From contig JAFSUG010000012.1 of assembly GCA_017445385.1 (NCBI GenBank), forward strand, positions 1 through 64,000: a stretch of 64,000 nucleotides of DNA, given 5' to 3'. This document shows positions 19,341 through 27,474 of this stretch, in pieces. The translations under genes were made by a program, and so were the position numbers. The first letter of the stretch is position 1, and every line of letters begins with the position of its first letter. Source of the DNA: Oscillospiraceae bacterium. GTDB taxonomy: Bacteria > Bacillota > Clostridia > Oscillospirales > Oscillospiraceae. The notes beneath the pieces are model-generated. The model saw nothing but the letters and a program-made list of their open reading frames with translations. It was not told where the DNA came from and ran no database searches.

Positions 19341-20072
19341 TTACACTATTCTGCGTTGCACCTTAAACAGCAACGGCTGATCGATTTCTTTGATTCTGAA
19401 GGCAGTACCGTGGTCGTGCGTCCTGCCTTTGTTGGGACCATTGTGATATTGACCGATGCGCAGATCAACAAATGCTTTTCCCTTTTCCAAAAGATCAACA
19501 ACTGCATCATAGTCGAAACCGGAAACTTCATAGGCTTCGACGAACTTGAATTCTTCATCGGCGCCGCTTCCGCGAGATTGTGCTTTGGCGTAAACGAACT
19601 TGTTTTTGTACTTCTTTTCAAAACACTTCTTCAGCGCCTCGCGTGACCAATAAATGTTCTCGACACCAAGTTCCGATTCGATGTAAATACCATCCTCTTT
19701 GCAGAGAATTTTTAGCTTATGTCCGGTATCGGCAATCGGCGTAAAGCGATTCGCCGAAAGCGTCGAATGCAAAACCTTTTCGTCGTTATCATACTCTCCG
19801 CTCGAATAACCGTACTTCAGCCGCAATGCCGTATTTGAACGTCCCGGCTGCGGGGCGCGAGTAAACATCGTTAGCATGCTGTTTGAATTCAGTCGGCAGG
19901 ATTTCAGCTCGTAATCGCCGAAATCCGGACCGTCAATGTTGTTTTCTGCGATTCCGAGCAGATCCTCCAACGTTTTGCCGATTCCCGTCGGTCCTGAGCG
20001 ATGCGTCTTTATCCAACCCATGCCGCAGATTTTTGAATATTCTCTAATAAAGTCATTCAGCGTGGAAATCAT
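19341..20072 (-). CDS. MvaI/BcnI-family type II restriction endonuclease
   Basis: This 243-residue protein carries the family's hallmark block, SGPTGIGKTLEDLLGI, followed by DGPDFGDYELKSCR, in which the D-x(n)-ExK catalytic residues lie. MvaI and BcnI are monomeric enzymes that cut CCWGG and CCSGG by two sequential nicks; this length fits. The actual site here cannot be read from sequence. GGAGG lies 6 nt before ATG 20072. It is convergent with the methyltransferase, an arrangement that lets methylation be established first. Confidence 0.88.
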   Translation of the reverse strand: MISTLNDFIREYSKICGMGWIKTHRSGPTGIGKTLEDLLGIAENNIDGPDFGDYELKSCRLNSNSMLTMFTRAPQPGRSNTALRLKYGYSSGEYDNDEKVLHSTLSANRFTPIADTGHKLKILCKEDGIYIESELGVENIYWSREALKKCFEKKYKNKFVYAKAQSRGSGADEEFKFVEAYEVSGFDYDAVVDLLEKGKAFVDLRIGQYHNGPNKGRTHDHGTAFRIKEIDQPLLFKVQRRIV

Positions 20073-20290
20073 GATGCGCCTCCATTATAGTTTCAGTTTC
20101 TTTCTTTTGCCACAGTTTGCTTTTTATTACTACGGTTTTATCAAACATATTGTTAGAATTAACCTTAATTGGAGCTGATAGATCCGTCGCAAACTTTGTA
20201 GCGAAAATGGTTAATATCTGCCCAATTATAATTCATAGTATTGAATAAATTAATCACACGGATTGGATGCGATCATTCTCGTGCTTCAAA

Positions 20291-21229
20291 CTAATCTATG
20301 CTAGATAAATGCCAATTAGTTTTCTGTATTCCTGCTTTTGTGAAAGAAATGCTTTTTACCATTTTTGCGCTAATTTCTTTCCCCATATTGCCAAGCGCGC
20401 CCATTAATGTCTCAGGCAATGCATGCCCTTTAACTAGCCCATAATCATCAACGATCATTTCAAAAGATCGGCTACGAATGTTTATCCCGGTTAGAATGCC
20501 AACCAGCGTAATGTCTTCATTGTCAATTTTATCAATCGTGTCCAGAGTAGAAATAATATTTGGGGTTTTTTCCTTAACCAAATGCATCCTGCGGGAATTA
20601 GCAGAATTGTTTTTCCAATCTAATTCTAGATTAACCCCGCTATCTTGCAAACCATCAAGCCATTCCCTGTAATGTGTTACCGTCCGTTTTCCTAAAGGGG
20701 TTATCACGGATGTTAGTTGTTCGTCGTCATCTACACTTTCCAATACAGTAAACATTTCTGAAAGAATACCGTTCAGTTCTGTGTCAGTTGCTGCAAATCC
20801 CGGCTGCTCCGTTGGTTTTTCCAGCACAAGGCCAAAAGAGCCAGCAAACGTTCCCACAACTTCAAATGCTGTAATACTCTTTACGCGATCAGGAATCTTT
20901 CCTCTAGCAGTCGGGGAATGTACTATGGCATTAGCTATTGAATCTAACATGGATTGAAATCCGCTTAATGCTGCCAAAAGCGTGCGGCTCGATATTTTAC
21001 CTTTTTGGACCGATTCGCCATAAATGCGCATGGTGATGGTATCTTTTGCAGCAGCTGCTTCCATGTCCTCCTTCTCTTTAATCAGTGCAGCTAGCCTCGT
21101 CTCTAACTGTAAGGACATTATTGCACGCATGTTGTCATCGACACAAGAAACCAAGTTGTTTATTTCCGCACGAGTTTGCTCTATTTTTTTATTTATCGTC
21201 GTTAACTCCATATGCGACACAATTATCAC
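20291..21229 (-). CDS. Unknown 312-residue partner of the nucleotidyltransferase
   Basis: The protein starts at a GTG that overlaps the stop of the nucleotidyltransferase gene (GTGA), so translation is coupled. Residues about 5-60 form a coiled coil (TTINKKIEQTRAEINNL ... AALIKEKEDMEAAAAK). A mixed domain follows with TITMRIYGESVQKGKI and VGTFAGSFGLVLEKP, which looks like a strand-rich core repeated around residues 65 and 135. A charged helical C-terminal part lies around 200-312. No catalytic motif, signal or membrane segment is visible and I do not recognise the family. Base composition is AT-rich like the rest of the island. Confidence 0.75.
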   Translation of the reverse strand: MIIVSHMELTTINKKIEQTRAEINNLVSCVDDNMRAIMSLQLETRLAALIKEKEDMEAAAAKDTITMRIYGESVQKGKISSRTLLAALSGFQSMLDSIANAIVHSPTARGKIPDRVKSITAFEVVGTFAGSFGLVLEKPTEQPGFAATDTELNGILSEMFTVLESVDDDEQLTSVITPLGKRTVTHYREWLDGLQDSGVNLELDWKNNSANSRRMHLVKEKTPNIISTLDTIDKIDNEDITLVGILTGINIRSRSFEMIVDDYGLVKGHALPETLMGALGNMGKEISAKMVKSISFTKAGIQKTNWHLSSID

Positions 21230-21720
21230 CGTCCTTTCAAATACATTGCTAGAGAATCACAAGAAATCCTTACAATTCCTTTCGGTGAATCGACACGATC
21301 AAATCCAAACTGTCCGCGCCAATAGTTTCGATTATTAATGAATTGTCCATACTCCGCTGGGGCTGCAAGTTGCTGGTTTTCTGGGCTTGTTGCATATGCA
21401 AAGTAAATATCAAGTTCATTTTTGTACTTTTCTCGAAACAATTGCGTTTGTTTACCCAGCACATTCATATGTGGGATTTGTAAAAAAACTACAATATCTG
21501 CATCGTTGGGGTTTATCTTTGATGTAACAAAGCTTCCATCTACCCAGAATTCGCAAGGTGTTCCAACATCGCAAACCTCTCTGGCAAAATCCCAAAGCGC
21601 ATTAACAATAACTCCTCTTCGCTGCGAGGTTGGAAAACCATCAACAAACGTCGAAATAAACTCTTCTACTGTACAGTCATGAAACCCTGCAGGTAACATT
21701 CCGTTTGCTCCAAAATCCAC
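21226..21720 (-). CDS. Minimal nucleotidyltransferase-like protein (DUF6932 type)
   Basis: This 164-residue protein has the Pol-beta superfamily signature: GS in WVDGSFVTSKINPNDADIVVFL supplies the G-S and the D-x-D metal ligands (near 62-75). The N-terminus, MDFGANGMLPAGFH, matches the usual opening of this family, which supports the GTG start at 21720 over ATG 21699. A C-terminal GIVRISC strand follows. Stand-alone nucleotidyltransferases of this size often act as toxins or antitoxins or modify RNA or proteins; which applies here is not shown. It is the first gene of a two-gene unit with its own operator. Confidence 0.78.
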   Translation of the reverse strand: MDFGANGMLPAGFHDCTVEEFISTFVDGFPTSQRRGVIVNALWDFAREVCDVGTPCEFWVDGSFVTSKINPNDADIVVFLQIPHMNVLGKQTQLFREKYKNELDIYFAYATSPENQQLAAPAEYGQFINNRNYWRGQFGFDRVDSPKGIVRISCDSLAMYLKGR

Positions 21721-21741
21721 TCTCTCACCACGTTTTTTCTC

Positions 21742-21769
21742 TATATAGGTGATAATAACCTATTTACAA
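21742..21769 (-). promoter_or_regulatory. Promoter and operator of the nucleotidyltransferase pair
   Basis: TTGTAA (21764-21769), a 16-nt spacer and TATATA (21742-21747) read toward the pair. The spacer is filled by an inverted repeat, ATAGGT-7-ACCTAT (21745-21763), so a bound repressor would cover both boxes. Autoregulation by the unit is a reasonable inference. Confidence 0.55.
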
Positions 21770-22082
21770 TGATACATCATTTTGCAAATTAATTCAATAT
21801 CGTATTCGGTTTTTTACATTGTATAGTCTAAGTATATATAAGAAAAACGCCAAATAGCTTTTTTAAAAAAGAATTGTATGTTTAGAAATCCTTATACAGT
21901 ATTCCATCTTAAAGCAAGTTGCGGCGTTCTACCATATGGTACGTTTTTGCAATAAGCTTTTGCTCATATTTTACGCCAATTGACCTTCAAGTTTAGCACT
22001 GGAAGGTCAGATTTTTAATAAATCAAGTTTGTTAGAAAAACACCGGTTTTTATGGAAAATTTAAGTGTTTTTAACGTCTGTA
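21770..22082. other. AT-rich stretch without a protein gene; ends in a plus-strand terminator
   Basis: No plausible coding frame is present. The plus strand has TATATA-type boxes near 21833-21838 and an intrinsic terminator at 21981-22016, with no gene in between. This leaves room for a short RNA of roughly 150 nt. Otherwise I see only island filler between the operator and repeat copy E. Confidence 0.35.
21981..22016 (+). terminator. Orphan intrinsic terminator in the island
   Basis: TGACCTTC and GAAGGTCA form an 8-bp stem with a 13-nt loop, followed by GATTTTT. No protein gene precedes it on the plus strand. Confidence 0.6.
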
Positions 22083-22143
22083 ATTCAAGTTTTTTCAAGT
22101 TTTTCAAGATGGTTTTTTGAAAGTTGATGACTTTTTGATGACT
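22083..22143. repeat. Dispersed repeat, copy E
   Basis: The copy reads ATTCAAGTTTTTTCAAG, TTTTTCAAGATGGTTTTTTG and GATGACTTTTTGATGACTT, directly outside the terminator of the intact tRNA. It is the counterpart of copy C beside the truncated tRNA. Confidence 0.7.
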
Positions 22144-22184
22144 TTTTCTGCAAACGAGATTTTCGTTTTATGCCAAAAAGTTAG

Positions 22185-22221
22185 AAAAACACCGTGTTTT
22201 GTGGCAAAACACGGTGTTTTT
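22185..22221 (-). terminator. Terminator of the initiator tRNA
   Basis: AAAAACACCGTGTTTT and its complement pair over 16 bp with loop GTGGC and end in T's on the minus strand, one base after the tRNA CCA end. A near-identical copy lies at 16647-16690 beside the truncated tRNA. Confidence 0.85.
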
Positions 22222-22222
22222 A

Positions 22223-22297
<75 letters not shown>

Positions 22298-22314
22298 ATA
22301 TTTGGTGCTTAACT

Positions 22315-22343
22315 ATGATAGCACAACGCGCGTGATCTGTCAA
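22315..22343 (-). promoter_or_regulatory. Promoter of tRNA-fMet
   Basis: A consensus TTGACA (22338-22343), exactly 17 nt and TATCAT (22315-22320) precede the tRNA 5' end by about 17 nt. Confidence 0.85.
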
Positions 22344-22428
22344 GGGGGCAGATTTTAGCGGTATTTGCGGCTACAGGTTTGGCTACCGGTTAGAGAAAAC
22401 GGAAAGGGTGGCAAGGCGGTGTTGTCTC

Positions 22429-23910
22429 CTATTTGCCGTTTTGCAGGCGCTTTGCGGCGCGATCGAGATCGGCGCGGCTCATATTGGACGTTGCGGTGAT
22501 GGTGATTGCCTGGGCTTTTCCGGTATCGAGGTCTTTTGCCGAGACGCTCACGATGCCGTTTGCGTCGATGGCGAAGGTGACTTCGATCTGCGGAACGCCG
22601 CGCGGCGCACGGCGGATGCCGATCAGCTGGAAGCGGCCGAGCTCGCGGTTTTGGGCGGCAAGGTCGCTTTCGCCCTGCAGGACGCGAATATTGACGGACG
22701 ACTGGAAATTGGCGGCGGTTGTGAAAATCTGGCTTTTACGGATGGGGATGCCGGTATTTCGCTCGATCACGCGCGCGCAGCGTCCGCCAAGCGTTTCAAC
22801 GCCGAGGCTCATAGGCGTAACGTCGAGCAGGAGCAGGCCCTGCACTGCGCCGGAGAGCACACCGCCCTGCAGCGACGCGCCGAGCGCGACGCATTCATCG
22901 GGGTTGATATCCTGCGCAGGCGCTTTGCCGAGGATGCGCGTGACCATATCCCGAACCGCCGGAATGCGCGTACTGCCGCCGACGAGCAGGACTTTGGAAA
23001 GCTCCTGCATGCAGACGCCGGAATCGGTGATTGCCTGGCGGACGGGATCGGCGGTTGCCTGCACGAGATGCGCCGTCAGCTCGTTGAATTTTTTGCGCGT
23101 TAAATTCAGCTCCATGTGGAGCGGAACGGATTTTGCGGTAGCGAGATAGGGGAGATTCACGGTTGTTTCCGTGAGCGCGGAGAGCTCGATTTTTGCCTTT
23201 TCGGCGGCTTCGCGGACACGCTGCATGGCAGCCGGATCGCGCGAGAGGTCGACGCGCGTTTCACGCTTGAATTCCCCAACGAGCCAATCGGTGATGCAAG
23301 CATCGAAATCGTCGCCGCCGAGGTGGTTATTGCCGGCAGTTGCCAAAACCTCGATCACGCCGCCGGAGATGTCCAAAACGGAAACGTCAAACGTGCCGCC
23401 GCCGAGATCGTAGACGAGCAGCTTTTGCGATTGCTTGTCCGCGCCGTAGGCGAGGGCTGCCGCCGTTGGCTCATTGACGATGCGCAAAACATTCAGCCCT
23501 GCGAGCTTGCCGGCATCCGCTGTTGCCTGCCGCTGCGCATCGGTAAAATACGCCGGGACGGTGATGACGGCATCGGTTACGGGTTCGCCGAGGTATGCCT
23601 CCGCGTCCGCTTTCAGCTTTTGCAGGAGCATGGCGGAAATCTCCTGCGGCGTATATTTTTCGCCGCCAACGGAGATCTTTTCGCCGCTGCCCATCTTCCG
23701 CTTGACGGAGACGATTGTGCGCGCATGGTTGACGACTGCCTGGCGCTTTGCCGCGCCGCCGACGAGCCGCTCACCCGTCTTGGAAAAAGCAACGACCGAG
23801 GGCGTCGTGCGACTGCCCTCGGCGTTTGGAATCACGATCGGGGCGCCGCCTTCGAGCACAGCAACACAGGAATTGGTCGTGCCGAGGTCAATTCCGATGA
23901 CTCTGCCCAT
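22429..23910 (-). CDS. Short, lid-less Hsp70 (DnaK-like) chaperone
   Basis: The protein has a complete nucleotide-binding domain: [14 protein letters not shown] at 4-17, [15 protein letters not shown] near 190 and [12 protein letters not shown] near 330. It also has a complete beta-sandwich substrate domain ([13 protein letters not shown] to [15 protein letters not shown]). It stops at residue 493, right after the first lid helix ([16 protein letters not shown]), where ordinary DnaK continues for another 110-140 residues. No frame disruption is visible at the end, so the truncation looks native. It follows a J-domain membrane protein by 12 nt, which should deliver substrates and stimulate its ATPase. 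It is probably a specialised Hsp70, not the housekeeping dnaK. Confidence 0.9.
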   Translation of the reverse strand: MGRVIGIDLGTTNSCVAVLEGGAPIVIPNAEGSRTTPSVVAFSKTGERLVGGAAKRQAVVNHARTIVSVKRKMGSGEKISVGGEKYTPQEISAMLLQKLKADAEAYLGEPVTDAVITVPAYFTDAQRQATADAGKLAGLNVLRIVNEPTAAALAYGADKQSQKLLVYDLGGGTFDVSVLDISGGVIEVLATAGNNHLGGDDFDACITDWLVGEFKRETRVDLSRDPAAMQRVREAAEKAKIELSALTETTVNLPYLATAKSVPLHMELNLTRKKFNELTAHLVQATADPVRQAITDSGVCMQELSKVLLVGGSTRIPAVRDMVTRILGKAPAQDINPDECVALGASLQGGVLSGAVQGLLLLDVTPMSLGVETLGGRCARVIERNTGIPIRKSQIFTTAANFQSSVNIRVLQGESDLAAQNRELGRFQLIGIRRAPRGVPQIEVTFAIDANGIVSVSAKDLDTGKAQAITITATSNMSRADLDRAAKRLQNGK

Positions 23911-23922
23911 AACAACGCTCCT

Positions 23923-24456
23923 TTACGATTGATAGTAAGAATACGGTTCGGTATTTGTTTCGCGGCTGTAGGTGTTTCGGCTGTAGTACGGATCGTAGGT
24001 GAGGGAGGAAAACAGCATGCTGATGATCCACAGCACGAGCCGCAGGATCAGATAGCCGAGGAAGATCCGGCGGATGATGCCGCCGCGCGGACGGCGCGGC
24101 GTTTGCCACTGCTGCCGCTGCGAGTTTTGCTCGGTTCCGAAGTCGGTATAGCCGAAGCCGAACGGCCCCCAATAGAAGCCGGAATTCTGATTTTGCGTTT
24201 GCTGCGCACGCTGATAAGACTGCTGCGAGCTATAGGGATTTCCGTAGGGGTTATAGGTATAGGTTTGCTGCTGCGCCTGCGGATTTTTGATTTGATCGTA
24301 CGCTTCGTTGATCTCGTTCATTTTGGCGGCTGCCGCAGCGTCGCCGGGGTTGAGATCAGGATGGTACTTCTTCGCCAGCCGCCGATACGCGGCCTTGATT
24401 TCCTCTTCCGTTGCGTTGGGACTTACGCCCAGTACGGCATACGGATCGCGTATCAT
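23923..24456 (-). CDS. Membrane-anchored J-domain co-chaperone
   Basis: This 177-residue protein has a canonical J domain (1-63) with HPD at 32-34. A Gln/Tyr-rich linker (about 65-125: [32 protein letters not shown]) follows, then a basic PRRPRGG and one membrane helix ([20 protein letters not shown]). The short tail is again Tyr/Ser-rich. It lacks the zinc and peptide-binding domains of DnaJ. The J domain should face the cytosol and recruit the Hsp70 encoded 12 nt downstream to the membrane. AGGAGG precedes the start. Confidence 0.9.
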   Translation of the reverse strand: MIRDPYAVLGVSPNATEEEIKAAYRRLAKKYHPDLNPGDAAAAAKMNEINEAYDQIKNPQAQQQTYTYNPYGNPYSSQQSYQRAQQTQNQNSGFYWGPFGFGYTDFGTEQNSQRQQWQTPRRPRGGIIRRIFLGYLILRLVLWIISMLFSSLTYDPYYSRNTYSRETNTEPYSYYQS

Positions 24457-24544
24457 TGCAGCACCTCCTCTGTCTTTGAATTATTATACACGCTTTTCGC
24501 AGGAAATTGTGAATAGATTAAGAATTTTTCAGCGCAAGATTGCC

Positions 24545-24573
24545 TTGTAATGCGTTTTTTTCTATGGTATAAT
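24545..24573 (+). promoter_or_regulatory. Promoter of uvrA
   Basis: TTGTAA (24545-24550), 17 nt and TATAAT (24568-24573) lie 33 nt before the uvrA start codon. I see no obvious LexA-type box over it. Confidence 0.7.
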
Positions 24574-24605
24574 AGATTGCAAAATTTATTCGGAGTGATT
24601 TGGCT

Positions 24606-27428
24606 ATGAATCAGTTTTTAACGGTTTCCGGCGCGCGCGCGAACAATCTGAAAAACGTTTCGGTGCAGATTCCGCGCGACAAGCTGGTTGTGTTTACGGG
24701 GCTTTCCGGCTCCGGCAAATCGAGCCTTGCGTTCGATACGATCTATGCCGAAGGGCAGCGGCGGTACGTGGAATCGCTGTCTTCTTACGCGCGGCAGTTC
24801 CTCGGCCAAATGGACAAGCCGGACGTTGATTCGATTGATGGGTTAAGTCCCGCGATTTCCATCGATCAGAAGACAACCTCGAAAAATCCGCGGTCTACCG
24901 TCGGCACGGTGACGGAGATCTACGATTATCTCCGCCTGCTTTGGGCGCGCGTTGGCATTCCGCACTGCCCGAAATGCGGCAAGGAGATCCGCCGCCAGAC
25001 GATCGACCAGATCGTTGACCGCATTTTGGAGCTGCCGGAGGGCACGCGCTTTCAGGTCCTTGCGCCGGTGATCCGCGGCAAGAAGGGCGAACATCTGAAG
25101 GTGTTTGAGGACGCGCGGCGGAGCGGCTACGCGAGAGTGCGCGCGGACGGCAGCCTCTATGAGCTGACGGAGGAGATCGCGCTCGATAAAAACAAAAAGC
25201 ATACGATTGAGGTTGTGATTGATCGCCTTGTGATGCGCGGTGATCTTTCGCGCCGCCTGACCGACTCCGTGGAAACGGCATCGTCGCTCTCCGGCGGATT
25301 GGTTGCGATCAACCTTGTGGACACCGGCGAAGACTTGATGTTCTCGCAGAACTACGCCTGCGAGGACTGCGGCGTATCGCTGCCGGAGCTGACGCCGCGG
25401 ATGTTCTCCTTCAACAACCCCTACGGCGCTTGCCCGGAATGCGCCGGCCTCGGCAGCCAGATTGCCGCCGATCCCGATATGGTGATCCCGGATAAAACGA
25501 TGTCGATCCTCGGCGGCGGCATCCAGGCATACGGCTGGAACAACGTGCGCGAGGACTCCATCGCCAGAATGTATTTTGAGGCGATGGCGAAGAAGTATCA
25601 TTTTGATCTGCATCAGCCGATTGCCGATCTGCCGAAAGACGCGCTGCACGCGATCCTTTACGGCACGGGCGATGAAAAGCTGACGATGTACTATGAGCGC
25701 GGAAACGGGCGCGGCACTTTGCAGCAGCCGTTCGAGGGCGTGCTTCCGAATTTGACGCGCCGCCTTGCGCAGACGCAGTCCGATTCCAGCCGCAAGGAGC
25801 TGGAAGCGTGCATGACAAGCGTGCCGTGTCCGCACTGCCATGGGGAGCGGCTGAACGAAATGAGCCGCGCCGTTACGGTTGGCGGAAAGCGCATTTTCGA
25901 GTTTTGCGAGATGCCGGTTCACCGCTCGCTGGAGTTTACGCGCAGCTTGAAGCTGACCGGCGCAAACGAGATGATCGCCGCGCCGATCCTGAAAGAGATC
26001 ATTGCGCGGTTGGAGTTTTTGCAATCGGTCGGCTTGCAATATTTAACGCTTTCGCGCGCAGCGGCAACGCTCTCCGGCGGCGAAAGCCAGCGCATCCGCC
26101 TTGCAACGCAGATCGGCTCGGGCTTAACGGGCGTTTTGTATATCCTCGATGAGCCGTCGATCGGGCTGCATCAGCGCGATAACGATAAACTGCTCGATAC
26201 GCTGCGCCATCTGCGCGATCTCGGCAATACGCTGATCGTTGTGGAGCATGACGAGGATACGATGCGCGCGGCGGACTACCTGGTAGACGTCGGCCCGGCG
26301 GCGGGCATTCACGGCGGCGAGATCGTGGCTTCCGGCTCTGTGGAAGATCTGGAAAACGCGCCGCGCTCGATTACGGGGCAGTATCTTTCCGGCAAGCGAA
26401 AGATCGCCGTCCCGACAGAGCGGCGCAAGGGAAGCGGCGAATTTCTCACCGTGCGCGGCGCGGAGGAAAACAATCTGAAAAACGTTGACGTTTCCATTCC
26501 GCTCGGCACGATGACGGTTGTGACCGGCGTATCGGGATCGGGCAAATCGAGCCTCGTCAACGAGATCATCTATAAAAAGCTCGCCGGCAGCCTGAATCGC
26601 GCGCGCATCCGCCCGGGTAAGTTTGCAGCGATGGAAGGACTGGAGCATCTGGACAAGGTGGTCGGCATCGATCAGAGCCCCATCGGGCGCACGCCGCGCT
26701 CGAATCCGGCAACGTATACGGGACTGTTTGATGATATCCGCGCGCTCTACGCATCGACAAACGAGGCAAAAACGCGCGGCTACGGCCCGGGGCGCTTCTC
26801 CTTCAACGTGAAGGGCGGCAGATGCGAAGCCTGCTGCGGCGATGGGCTTGTAAAGATCGAGATGCATTTCCTGCCGGACGTTTACGTGCCGTGCGACGTT
26901 TGCCACGGCAAGCGGTACAATCGCGAAACGCTCGAGGTGCTCTATAAGGGCAAGAGCATTGCGGACGTTCTGGATATGACGGCGGAAGAGGCGATGGCGT
27001 TCTTTGAAAATCAGCCGCGCCTTTATGAAAAGGCAAAGACGCTCGTGCAGGTGGGACTTGGATATATCAAGCTGGGGCAGAGCTCGGATTCGCTCTCCGG
27101 CGGCGAAGCGCAGCGCGTGAAGCTGGCGACGGAGCTGAGCCGTAAGGCAACCGGACGCACGATGTATATTCTCGACGAGCCGACAACAGGACTGCACATG
27201 GAGGACGTGCGGCAGCTGATCGACGTTTTGCAGGCGCTTGTGGACGCCGGCAACACGGTGCTTGTAATCGAGCACAATTTAGACGTGATCAAGGTTGCCG
27301 ACCACGTGATCGATCTCGGTCCGGAGGGCGGCGACGGCGGCGGAACGCTCGTTGCCGAGGGTACGCCGGAGGAGATCGCAAAATGCAAAAAGAGCTTCAC
27401 GGGACAGTACTTGAAGCGCGTATTATAA
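24606..27428 (+). CDS. uvrA: Excinuclease ABC subunit A
   Basis: UvrA finds bulky DNA lesions and loads UvrB in nucleotide excision repair. The 940-residue length is standard. Visible are the first Walker A ([14 protein letters not shown]), the zinc-binding CPKC and CEDC ... CPEC modules, [12 protein letters not shown], the second Walker A ([14 protein letters not shown]), the C-terminal zinc module (CEACCGDG ... CDVCHGKR) and [12 protein letters not shown]. The start at ATG 24606 uses GGAG 10 nt upstream; a TTG two codons earlier is possible. It is a single-gene unit; no uvrB is in the window. Confidence 0.97.
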   Translation: MNQFLTVSGARANNLKNVSVQIPRDKLVVFTGLSGSGKSSLAFDTIYAEGQRRYVESLSSYARQFLGQMDKPDVDSIDGLSPAISIDQKTTSKNPRSTVGTVTEIYDYLRLLWARVGIPHCPKCGKEIRRQTIDQIVDRILELPEGTRFQVLAPVIRGKKGEHLKVFEDARRSGYARVRADGSLYELTEEIALDKNKKHTIEVVIDRLVMRGDLSRRLTDSVETASSLSGGLVAINLVDTGEDLMFSQNYACEDCGVSLPELTPRMFSFNNPYGACPECAGLGSQIAADPDMVIPDKTMSILGGGIQAYGWNNVREDSIARMYFEAMAKKYHFDLHQPIADLPKDALHAILYGTGDEKLTMYYERGNGRGTLQQPFEGVLPNLTRRLAQTQSDSSRKELEACMTSVPCPHCHGERLNEMSRAVTVGGKRIFEFCEMPVHRSLEFTRSLKLTGANEMIAAPILKEIIARLEFLQSVGLQYLTLSRAAATLSGGESQRIRLATQIGSGLTGVLYILDEPSIGLHQRDNDKLLDTLRHLRDLGNTLIVVEHDEDTMRAADYLVDVGPAAGIHGGEIVASGSVEDLENAPRSITGQYLSGKRKIAVPTERRKGSGEFLTVRGAEENNLKNVDVSIPLGTMTVVTGVSGSGKSSLVNEIIYKKLAGSLNRARIRPGKFAAMEGLEHLDKVVGIDQSPIGRTPRSNPATYTGLFDDIRALYASTNEAKTRGYGPGRFSFNVKGGRCEACCGDGLVKIEMHFLPDVYVPCDVCHGKRYNRETLEVLYKGKSIADVLDMTAEEAMAFFENQPRLYEKAKTLVQVGLGYIKLGQSSDSLSGGEAQRVKLATELSRKATGRTMYILDEPTTGLHMEDVRQLIDVLQALVDAGNTVLVIEHNLDVIKVADHVIDLGPEGGDGGGTLVAEGTPEEIAKCKKSFTGQYLKRVL

Positions 27429-27430
27429 GA

Positions 27431-27466
27431 AAAACACCCTTTCCCAAGCGGGAAAGGGTGTTTTTT
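27431..27466. terminator. Bidirectional terminator between uvrA and the SLH gene
   Basis: AAAAACACCCTTTCCC and GGGAAAGGGTGTTTTTT pair around a short loop, serving the convergent ends of uvrA and the SLH protein gene. Confidence 0.9.
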
Positions 27467-27474
27467 CTATAAAT

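Noticed and set aside
17112..22082. Prophage or integrative conjugative element
   Set aside because: No integrase, relaxase, replication, packaging or structural gene is present; only defence-like cargo is seen.
22429..23910. Frameshifted dnaK
   Set aside because: The sequence downstream of the stop, toward the tRNA promoter, shows no lid-like coding in any frame, so truncation rather than a sequencing frameshift is the better reading.
24843..26039. Long antisense open frames in uvrA, and similar ones in mnmG, pyrG and the DUF4430 gene
   Set aside because: They are shadows of GC-rich coding sequence, are arginine/histidine/alanine-rich, lack ribosome sites, and oppose well-recognised proteins.
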